Shown here one piece after another: positions 5,868-11,476 of a stretch of DNA of 12,890 nt; position 1 is the stretch's first letter, and each line of letters opens with the position of its first letter. The translations under genes were made by a program, and so were the position numbers. This stretch comes from an uncultured Treponema sp. GTDB lineage: Bacteria; Spirochaetota; Spirochaetia; Treponematales; Treponemataceae. The stretch spans positions 1 to 12,890 of the forward strand of contig CAMWPF010000018.1 of assembly GCA_947176045.1 (NCBI GenBank). The letters run 5' to 3'. The notes beneath the pieces were generated by a model that had not been told where the DNA came from, searched no databases, and worked only from the letters and a program-made list of their open reading frames with translations.

Positions 5868-5895
5868 TTGACTATCACCATTTATTCAGTATAAT
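5868..5895 (+). promoter_or_regulatory. leuB promoter
   Basis: TTGACT (5868-5873) and TATAAT (5890-5895) are separated by 16 bp. The leader of roughly 50 bases is AT-rich with a T8 run and shows no T-box, leucine-rich leader peptide or terminator hairpin that I can identify. Confidence 0.8.
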
Positions 5896-5954
5896 TAAAG
5901 AATTATTACTATTTGTAAATTTTTTTTCAACAACCAAAACGAAAGGAGCACCAA

Positions 5955-7046
5955 ATGAACAAAACAATCGCATTGATTCCCGGAGACGGAATCGGGCCGG
6001 ATGTCGTGGCGGAAGCCGTCCATGTGTTGGATGCAGCAGCAAAAAAATACGGACACTCATTTTCCTATAAAAACGTCATCGCCGGAGGATGCGCCATTGA
6101 CCAGTTCGGCGAGCCGCTTCCCAAAGAGCAGCTCGACATCTGCCTGAACGCGGACGCAGCGCTGCTCGGAGCCGTCGGCGGCCCGAAATGGGACAACGTC
6201 GAGCCGGCGCTCCGCCCGGAAAAGGCGCTCCTCGGACTGCGCGCGGGCATGAAGGTCTACGCGAACCTCCGCCCGGCGCTCATGTTTCCGCAGCTCAAGG
6301 CGGCTTGCCCGCTCAAGGACGACATTGTCGGCGACGGCCTTGACATCCTCATCGTGCGCGAGCTGACCGGCGGCATCTATTTCGGCGACCGCGGCACTTC
6401 CGCGGACGGACGGACGGCGTGGGACACCGAAAAATACACGTGGGAGGAAATCGAACGGATTGTGCGCCTCGGCTTTGAGGCGGCGCGCGGACGCAGGAAG
6501 AAGCTGACGGTCGTTGACAAGGCGAACATCTTGAATTCCAGCCGCCTGTGGCGGAAGGTCGCTGAAACACTCGCGCCGGAATACTCCGACGTGGAGCTGA
6601 ATTTCCTGTACATCGACAACGCTTCGATGCAGCTCGTGCGGAATCCGAAGCAGTTCGACGTCATCGCGACGAGCAATATGTTCGGCGACATCCTCAGCGA
6701 CGAGGCGAGCCAGATAACCGGCTCCATCGGAATGCTCGCGTCGGCGTCGCTGGGAGACGGAACGGGGCCGGGACTGTACGAGCCGATCCACGGCTCCGCG
6801 CCGGACATCGCCGGAAAGGATCTGGCGAATCCGCTGGCGACAATCCTTTCCGCCGCCATGCTGCTCCGCTACGACTTCAAGGCGGAAGCGGAAGCCGCGG
6901 ACATCGAGCGCGCGGTCCGCGCCGTGCTGGACGCAGGCTGGCGCACCGGCGACATTGCCGGAGACGCCGCGGCAGTGAAGGCGGCAGGAAAGCTTGTCGG
7001 CACGAAGCGGATGGGAAGTCTCGTCGTCGAAGCGCTGGACGCGTAA
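5955..7046 (+). CDS. leuB: 3-isopropylmalate dehydrogenase
   Basis: The protein has 363 residues, the family's usual size, with AAAGGAG six bases before the ATG. It oxidises and decarboxylates 3-isopropylmalate with NAD+ in leucine synthesis, in the cytoplasm as a homodimer. Family landmarks are all present: LIPGDGIGP (7-15), substrate arginines Arg96, Arg106 (NLRP) and Arg135 (VREL), Tyr142, Lys189 (VDKAN), and metal-binding Asp221 (YIDNASMQ), Asp245 and Asp249 (NMFGDILSDE). The coenzyme loop SIGMLASASL and HGSAPDIAG (279-287) support the NAD-type isopropylmalate enzyme over isocitrate dehydrogenase. No leuA, leuC or leuD is next to it in this window, so it appears to be transcribed alone. 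It converges on the SDR gene with 10 bp between stop codons, and a 6-bp stem (7038-7058) spans both stops. Confidence 0.96.
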   Translation: MNKTIALIPGDGIGPDVVAEAVHVLDAAAKKYGHSFSYKNVIAGGCAIDQFGEPLPKEQLDICLNADAALLGAVGGPKWDNVEPALRPEKALLGLRAGMKVYANLRPALMFPQLKAACPLKDDIVGDGLDILIVRELTGGIYFGDRGTSADGRTAWDTEKYTWEEIERIVRLGFEAARGRRKKLTVVDKANILNSSRLWRKVAETLAPEYSDVELNFLYIDNASMQLVRNPKQFDVIATSNMFGDILSDEASQITGSIGMLASASLGDGTGPGLYEPIHGSAPDIAGKDLANPLATILSAAMLLRYDFKAEAEAADIERAVRAVLDAGWRTGDIAGDAAAVKAAGKLVGTKRMGSLVVEALDA

Positions 7047-7056
7047 ATCCGCCGCG

Positions 7057-7800
7057 TCAGCACCGGGCGGCGCCGTCCACGCTGAGGATTTCTCCCGTGA
7101 TATAGTCCGCCATGTCGCTGGCAAGGAACAGGAATGCGTTCGCGATGTCGGCGGGCGTTCCGATCCTGCCGAGCGGGATTGTCTTGATGAGCGGCTCGAT
7201 GACCGCCTTCGGCAGATTTGCCACCATGTCGGTTTCCGTGATTCCCGGCGCGACAGCGTTGACGCGGATTCCGAGCGGCGCAAGCTCGCGGGAGAGCGAC
7301 TTCGTGATTCCGTTGACGGCGAATTTGCTCGCCGGATACATGACGCCCGACGGCTGCCCGTAGATGCTGACCATGGAGCTTGTGTTCAAGATGACGCCCC
7401 TTGTTTCCTTGAGGTACGGGACGACGGCCTTCGAGCAGACAAAGACGGACTTGATGTTCAAATCAGCAATCTTGTCGTATTCCGCTTCGGTGAAGTCGAG
7501 CAGCGGCGTGCTGGACGAAATCCCCGCGTTGTTCACAAGGATGTCAATCTTTCCGAATTCCGCCGAAACGCGTTCAAAGGCGGCGCGGACGGCGGCTTCG
7601 TCGCTCAGCTTCGGAAACAAGCCCATGACCGCATAGTCCGGGTTCTCTTCCTTCAATCTGCCGACGGCCTCCTGCGCCGAAGCCTCCCTGCTGCCGAACA
7701 GCGCGACCTTCGCGCCGTTCAACAGGAAGCGGCGGACGGTCTCAAATCCGATTCCCCGTGTGCCGCCTGTAACGACGGCGACTTTTCCATTCAACAACAT
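7057..7800 (-). CDS. Short-chain dehydrogenase/reductase (classical SDR, FabG-like)
   Basis: The protein has 247 residues, typical of classical SDRs. The Rossmann nucleotide motif TGGTRGIG (11-18), NNAG (90-93), Asn115, Ser142, Tyr155 and Lys159 make up the complete NAD(P)H binding and catalytic set (Asn-Ser-Tyr-Lys). SREAS after the second strand, with Arg38, would suit NADPH. The PG motif (185-186) is present. It resembles FabG and sugar/polyol dehydrogenases; the substrate cannot be assigned, and no fatty-acid genes are nearby, so the name fabG is not used. AGGAGG lies five bases before the ATG. Its promoter would lie in the region shared with pdxS; TATATT at 7835-7840 is a candidate -10, without a good -35. 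Confidence 0.93.
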   Translation of the reverse strand: MLLNGKVAVVTGGTRGIGFETVRRFLLNGAKVALFGSREASAQEAVGRLKEENPDYAVMGLFPKLSDEAAVRAAFERVSAEFGKIDILVNNAGISSSTPLLDFTEAEYDKIADLNIKSVFVCSKAVVPYLKETRGVILNTSSMVSIYGQPSGVMYPASKFAVNGITKSLSRELAPLGIRVNAVAPGITETDMVANLPKAVIEPLIKTIPLGRIGTPADIANAFLFLASDMADYITGEILSVDGAARC

Positions 7801-7876
7801 TCCTTCCTCCTGCGTGCTTTGTGCATCTGCTTTAAATATACTGATTTTTTCCGCATTCCGTACATTTTTTCTGCTG

Positions 7877-7929
7877 AATCTGGATATATGAATTTTGCTT
7901 CAAACTGACTATTTTCATAATACCAGATT
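7877..7929. promoter_or_regulatory. Long-spaced inverted repeat between the SDR gene and pdxS; pdxS promoter region
   Basis: The half-sites AATCTGGATATATGAA (7877-7892) and, inverted, AATCTGGTATTATGAA (7914-7929) match at 13 of 16 positions (AATCTGG-N3-TATGAA) with centres 37 bp apart. A possible pdxS promoter, TTGCTT (7895-7900) with CATAAT (7916-7921) at 15 bp, falls between and over them; it is weak and uncertain. The arrangement suits a dimeric regulator contacting both halves. Confidence 0.6.
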
Positions 7930-7956
7930 TCGGCGATACTGGAGGCATCCGGCCGA

Positions 7957-7981
7957 GGCGGCGTTCTGTGCGGAGGCCGCC
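7957..7981 (+). other. GC-rich hairpin in the pdxS leader
   Basis: GGCGGC (7957-7962) and GCCGCC (7976-7981) can pair around a 13-base loop, about 17 bases upstream of the pdxS ribosome site (GAGGTG, 7998-8003). No U-run follows, so it is not an intrinsic terminator. A role in leader RNA stability or translation is possible but not shown. Confidence 0.3.
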
Positions 7982-8007
7982 GGACGGCGGACAAAGCGAG
8001 GTGAAGT

Positions 8008-8883
8008 ATGGCGGAAAACAGGTACGAACTGAACAGGCAGCTTGCCCAGATGCTCAAGGGCGGCGTAATTATGGACGTTACAACGCCGGAGCAGGCGAAG
8101 GTTGCGGAAGCGGCGGGAGCGTGCGCGGTCATGGCGCTGGAGCGCATTCCGGCGGACATCCGTGCTGCGGGCGGCGTCGCCCGCATGAGCGATCCCAAGA
8201 TGATAAAGGGCATTCAGGAGGCGGTCTCCATTCCCGTCATGGCGAAGTGCCGCATCGGGCATTTTGTGGAGGCGCAGATTCTTGAAGCGATTGAAATCGA
8301 CTACATCGACGAAAGCGAAGTGCTTTCTCCGGCGGACGACGTCCACCACATCGACAAGACGACATTCCGCGTGCCGTTTGTCTGCGGCGCGAAGGACTTG
8401 GGCGAGGCGCTGCGGAGAATCAGCGAGGGCGCGTCGATGATCCGCACGAAGGGCGAACCGGGAACGGGCGATGTCGTGCAGGCGGTGCGGCACATGAGGA
8501 TGATGAACAGCGAAATTGCGCGGATTGCAAATATGCGCGATGACGAGCTGTATCAGGCTGCGAAGGAGCTTTCTGTTCCGTATGCGCTGGTGCGGTTCGT
8601 CCACGAGAACGGGCGGCTTCCGGTCGTCAACTTTGCGGCGGGCGGCGTTGCGACTCCGGCGGATGCGGCTCTCATGATGCAGCTCGGTGCGGAAGGAGTT
8701 TTTGTCGGCTCGGGCATCTTCAAGTCGGGGAATCCGCAGAAGCGCGCGGAGGCGATTGTCAAGGCGGTCGCAAACTATGAGGACGCGAAGCTCATTGCCG
8801 CCCTTTCCGAGGATTTGGGCGAAGCGATGGTCGGAATCAACGCGGATGAAATCAAACTGCTCATGGCGGAGCGCGGAAAATAG
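8008..8883 (+). CDS. pdxS: Pyridoxal 5'-phosphate synthase, synthase subunit PdxS
   Basis: The protein has 291 residues, the standard length of this (beta/alpha)8-barrel. PdxS combines ribose 5-phosphate, glyceraldehyde 3-phosphate and ammonia to make pyridoxal 5'-phosphate, as a dodecamer decorated by PdxT. Catalytic residues are in place: Asp23 (GVIMDV), Lys80 (MAKCRIGH), which binds the pentose, and Lys148 (IRTKGEPGTG). The phosphate-binding GGVATPADA and VGSGIFKSGNP segments near the C-terminus are also intact. GAGGTG lies four bases before the ATG. The next gene, pdxT, starts 12 bp after its stop, forming the usual operon. No pdxR-type (MocR) regulator is in the window. Confidence 0.97.
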   Translation: MAENRYELNRQLAQMLKGGVIMDVTTPEQAKVAEAAGACAVMALERIPADIRAAGGVARMSDPKMIKGIQEAVSIPVMAKCRIGHFVEAQILEAIEIDYIDESEVLSPADDVHHIDKTTFRVPFVCGAKDLGEALRRISEGASMIRTKGEPGTGDVVQAVRHMRMMNSEIARIANMRDDELYQAAKELSVPYALVRFVHENGRLPVVNFAAGGVATPADAALMMQLGAEGVFVGSGIFKSGNPQKRAEAIVKAVANYEDAKLIAALSEDLGEAMVGINADEIKLLMAERGK

Positions 8884-8895
8884 GCGGAGGGGCGT

Positions 8896-9456
8896 ATGAC
8901 GGTTGCAGTGCTTGCGGTGCAGGGCGCGTTCATCGAGCATGAGGCGATGTGCAGGCGGCTGGGCGCGGAATGCATCGAGCTTCGCAAGAAGGAGGACGTG
9001 GAGCGGCAGTTCGACGCGCTGATTCTGCCCGGCGGTGAAAGCACGGCGCAGGGAAAGCTGTTGCGCGAGCTGGGAATGTTCGGGCCGCTTCGCCAAAAAA
9101 TTGCGGACGGACTTCCAGTCCTTGCGACGTGCGCGGGGCTGATTCTGCTTGCAGAGTCGGCGGACAACGACGGGCGCACGTGGTTCCAGACGCTCCCGGC
9201 AACGGTGCGCCGGAACGCCTACGGACGGCAGCTTGCAAGTTTTTATGCCGAGGCTCCGTTCGCAAGCCTTGGAGCCGTGCCGATGACGTTTATCCGTGCG
9301 CCGTACATCAAGAGCGTGTCGCCCGGCGTTGAAGTTCTGGCTGAAGTCGGCGGACATATTGTCGCCGTGCGCTACGGAGCGCAGCTCGCCATGTCGTTCC
9401 ACCCGGAGCTTTCCGGCGACACGCGCATCCACGAGCTGTTCCTGCGATCCGTGTGA
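8896..9456 (+). CDS. pdxT: Pyridoxal 5'-phosphate synthase, glutaminase subunit PdxT
   Basis: The protein has 186 residues, typical of class I glutamine amidotransferases of this kind. It releases ammonia from glutamine and channels it to PdxS. The family markers are LAVQGAFIEH (6-15), PGGES (45-49, oxyanion region), the nucleophile Cys79 in ATCAGLILLA, and the His169-x-Glu171 pair in SFHPEL. GGAGG is five bases before the ATG. The gene ends 16 bp before the stop of the oppositely oriented GyrI-like gene; no intrinsic terminator is visible between them. Confidence 0.96.
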   Translation: MTVAVLAVQGAFIEHEAMCRRLGAECIELRKKEDVERQFDALILPGGESTAQGKLLRELGMFGPLRQKIADGLPVLATCAGLILLAESADNDGRTWFQTLPATVRRNAYGRQLASFYAEAPFASLGAVPMTFIRAPYIKSVSPGVEVLAEVGGHIVAVRYGAQLAMSFHPELSGDTRIHELFLRSV

Positions 9457-9472
9457 TGTACGCGCGCGAGTT

Positions 9473-9946
9473 TCAATCCTTCAATCCGATGTACACGCGG
9501 ATGTCCGCGCGGTTCGGGTCTGCGCTGCGGTACTCTTCAAAATCGCAGGAAAAGGCGCGGCTCAAGTCCATGCTCCACAGCTCCTGCCACAGCTTTCGGA
9601 GCGCGGCGAGCTGCTGCTGCGCGTCCAGTCCGCCCGCTATGGAGAACACCGCGTATCTTCCTGCGGGAATCGTGATGGCGCGCATTCCTTCGGGGAGGCC
9701 GTCCATGCCGCTGACCGCGCAACCCACGGCGGCGGTGTACGCTCCCTTTTCGTCCGAATCGTATTCCGTGTAGATTCCCAGGGCGTATTCGTCGGCGCGG
9801 TTTTTGAGCGCGCCGGCAATTTCAGGCGAATAGAACCGCTTCCACAGCCCGCCGATGACTTCCCCCATTTCGGGAGACGCGTTGCTCGTCCGCGCGGAAA
9901 TGACTGCGGCAACTTTTTCCTTCAGCTCGATAATTTCATAGTCCAT
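9473..9946 (-). CDS. GyrI-like small-molecule-binding (AraC effector-binding) domain protein
   Basis: The protein has 157 residues from the ATG at 9946 (GAGGTG before it); the longer frame upstream runs through the operator and is not coding. The whole protein is one GyrI-like/AraC effector-binding domain: an N-terminal strand (MDYEIIELKEKVAAVISART), YALGIYTEYDSDEKGAYTAAVGCAV (55-79), the strand IPAGRYAVFSIAG (93-105), and the end motif DFEEY...VYIGLKD (136-157). There is no DNA-binding domain. Stand-alone members bind, or in some cases hydrolyse, hydrophobic small molecules; a few are linked to YobV/YafY-type WYL regulators, as in Bacillus yobU-yobV. Which applies here is unknown. It is transcribed alone behind a perfect palindrome. 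Confidence 0.8.
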   Translation of the reverse strand: MDYEIIELKEKVAAVISARTSNASPEMGEVIGGLWKRFYSPEIAGALKNRADEYALGIYTEYDSDEKGAYTAAVGCAVSGMDGLPEGMRAITIPAGRYAVFSIAGGLDAQQQLAALRKLWQELWSMDLSRAFSCDFEEYRSADPNRADIRVYIGLKD

Positions 9947-9976
9947 AAAGGCACCTCTCTTTGTTTTCTTGAAGCG

Positions 9977-10013
9977 ATTGTACCAAGCTGAATATGACAA
10001 CAGTATGTCATAT
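9977..10013 (-). promoter_or_regulatory. Promoter and perfect palindromic operator of the GyrI-like gene
   Basis: ATATGACA-N6-TGTCATAT (9992-10013) is a perfect inverted repeat with 8-bp arms. On the minus strand it lies just upstream of an extended -10, TGGTACAAT (-10 hexamer at 9977-9982), so it would cover the -35 region. Between here and the terminator at 10104 nothing else is recognisable. Confidence 0.75.
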
Positions 10014-10103
10014 AAAAGGAAATGCATCTGAAAAACCGAAGCAGCCGTTCCCGCTGGCAGAACCGCGCACGTCCGCCAAAAACGCTCCAGCCCCGCCTTG
10101 TCA

Positions 10104-10160
10104 TTTTAAAATAAAAGCAGCTGGGCGCCTACGGACTGTCATTCGTAGGCGCCCAGCTGC
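10104..10160 (-). terminator. Strong intrinsic terminator of the small membrane protein gene
   Basis: A perfect 17-bp stem, GCAGCTGGGCGCCTACG (10117-10133 with 10144-10160), closes a 10-base loop. On the minus strand it is followed by TTTTATTTT (within 10104-10116), the U-tract of a Rho-independent terminator. It lies 13 bp beyond the stop codon at 10174. On the plus strand no T-run follows the stem. Confidence 0.92.
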
Positions 10161-10173
10161 CTGTCACCGCCGA

Positions 10174-10425
10174 TCAGTCAGCCAAAAGAATATCTTTCTT
10201 TGTAATCATCATGATCAAGTCGACAAGCCAAATAAGTCCGAAAAGGCTTCCAGTGAAAAACTGCACGATGCCGATAATGACAGGAACAATCTTTCCGCTT
10301 GTGACGCGGCGGACGATTCCATAAATATCGCCATAAACGACAAGGACAACTTTCAAGGCAAAGCTCAATGAGTTCAATTCATCATTGACTTTCAATCCGC
10401 TCTTCAATCCTTCAGAAACTTCCAT
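10174..10425 (-). CDS. Small two-helix membrane protein, TM2-like
   Basis: The protein has 83 residues. A polar N-terminus (1-20) is followed by a hydrophobic segment (about 22-38, ALKVVLVVYGDIYGIV), a short basic turn (RRVTSGK, 39-45) and a longer hydrophobic segment (46-74, VPVIIGIVQFFTGSLFGLIWLVDLIMM), ending in TKKDILLAD. The G...FTG..FGLIWLVDL pattern is like the TM2 domain family, small proteins of unknown function. No function is claimed. AAGGAG lies eight bases before the ATG. It has its own promoter and terminator, so it is a single-gene transcript. Confidence 0.8.
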   Translation of the reverse strand: MEVSEGLKSGLKVNDELNSLSFALKVVLVVYGDIYGIVRRVTSGKIVPVIIGIVQFFTGSLFGLIWLVDLIMMITKKDILLAD

Positions 10426-10479
10426 AAAAAATGCTCCTTATTTTGCCTGACGCACAGGCATGATGCTGTAATTATTTTA

Positions 10480-10507
10480 ATGATATGAAAATGCTTCATT
10501 GTGTCAA
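10480..10507 (-). promoter_or_regulatory. Promoter of the small membrane protein gene
   Basis: On the minus strand, -35 TTGACA (10502-10507) and -10 TATCAT (10480-10485) are 16 bp apart. A 5-bp hairpin (GCCTG/CAGGC, 10445-10459) lies in the leader just before the ribosome site. The remaining stretch up to the pflA stop (10508-10678) is AT-rich with T-runs and shows no gene or clear terminator. Confidence 0.75.
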
Positions 10508-10678
10508 TAGGTTGCAGCAACTCTTTTTCAGACCGCGATCCGCCAGTTTCAAAATATGCTGCAAGTTATGGAAAAATTCAAATGCGTTTTTTTTTTACAA
10601 TTTCAGCAAGGCACTTTTTTTACATCAAACGCCGCCTGCAACCGCGTTCAAACGCTCCGCAGACGATAAAGCGTCCCT

Positions 10679-11476
10679 CTAGACGTCCTTCTTCCAGGCG
10701 CCATACCGTCCGACTTCCAGAATATTCTGCGCATTCTGTATGCGTTCTGCGGACGGCGGCTCCACAGCTTCCAACGCGTATTCCAGACCAAGCTCCTTCC
10801 ATTTGTACACGCCGAAACCGTGATACGGAAGCACTTCCACGCGCTCCACATTTTCAAGCGTCCGGATGAAATCCCGCGTCTCCGCCAGATACACGTCGTC
10901 GTCAGTGATTCCCGGAACAAGCACATGGCGGATCCAGACCGGCTTTTTGATTTCCGAAAGATAGCGCGCCATATCCTTGATGTTTTCACCTGTCCTTCCC
11001 GTAAGCTGGATATGCCGATCCTCCCGGATATGCTTGATATCCAGCAGAATCAAGTCGGTCAGTTCCATGAGACGTCGGAACGTGCCAAACCACGGCTCCT
11101 CGCGCGTAAACGGGCTTCCGGCAGTGTCAATCACCGTCGTTATGTCGTTCTGTTTTGCAAGCGTAAATAATTCAAGAAGAAAATCGATTTGAGCGAGCGG
11201 CTCGCCGCCGGAAACAGTAATTCCGCCGCCCTGCTTCCAATACGGCCGGTACCGCAGCGCCGTTTGAATCAATTCTGCGGCGGATTTCCTTTCACCCGGG
11301 CGCGCCCATGTGTCGGGATTATGGCAGAATTGACAGCGCAGCGGACAGCCAGAAAGAAAAATGACGAACCGGACGCCCGGTCCGTCCACGGAACCGAACG
11401 ATTCCGTGGAATGGACAAAGCCAAAGCTGCTTCCGGCGCTGTAAGCGCCGGAAGCGTTTTCATGAGACAAACTCAC
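10679..11476 (-). CDS. pflA: Pyruvate formate-lyase activating enzyme (glycyl radical activase)
   Basis: The protein has 265 residues from a GTG at 11476, slightly longer than typical activases (about 245) because of a Ser/Gly/Ala-rich N-terminal extension. It is a radical SAM enzyme that abstracts hydrogen from the active-site glycine of pyruvate formate-lyase. The family signature GFVHSTESFGSVDGPGVRF (19-37) is followed by the cluster motif GCPLRCQFCHNPD with Cys44, Cys48 and Cys51, then SGGEPL (89-94), DTAG (117-120), LDIKH (145-149) and HVLVPGITDD (184-193). The GTG overlaps the pflB TGA by 4 bp and has GAGG in the last pflB codons, so translation is probably coupled. TTG at codon 3 is the only alternative start before the signature. 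A perfect hairpin falls in codons 8-16. Confidence 0.95.
   Translation of the reverse strand: MSLSHENASGAYSAGSSFGFVHSTESFGSVDGPGVRFVIFLSGCPLRCQFCHNPDTWARPGERKSAAELIQTALRYRPYWKQGGGITVSGGEPLAQIDFLLELFTLAKQNDITTVIDTAGSPFTREEPWFGTFRRLMELTDLILLDIKHIREDRHIQLTGRTGENIKDMARYLSEIKKPVWIRHVLVPGITDDDVYLAETRDFIRTLENVERVEVLPYHGFGVYKWKELGLEYALEAVEPPSAERIQNAQNILEVGRYGAWKKDV
11429..11455 (-). repeat. Perfect 11-bp hairpin at the pflB-pflA junction
   Basis: GCTTCCGGCGC (11429-11439) and its exact complement (11445-11455) pair around a 5-base loop. In the mRNA the hairpin starts about 20 bases after the pflA GTG and encodes part of the variable N-terminal extension. There is no U-run on the minus strand, so it is not an intrinsic terminator in the direction of pflA. 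Confidence 0.85.

Noticed and set aside
7038..7058. Shared terminator of leuB and the SDR gene
   Set aside because: GACGCG/CGCGTC can pair across both stop codons, but it is short and lacks a U-tract, so it is mentioned only with leuB.
6057..7283. 408-codon open frame on the minus strand opposite leuB
   Set aside because: It overlaps a complete leuB and part of the SDR gene in another frame, has low-complexity Arg/Ser-rich sequence and no ribosome site.
7915..9432. 505-codon open frame on the minus strand across pdxS and pdxT
   Set aside because: It is antisense to two unmistakable conserved genes, is Arg/His/Leu-rich without any motif, and arises from the GC-rich codon pattern of the opposite strand.
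10485..10682. 65-codon plus-strand frame between the small membrane protein and pflA
   Set aside because: It overlaps the minus-strand promoter, has no ribosome site and its composition reflects T-runs; it ends just past the pflA stop.
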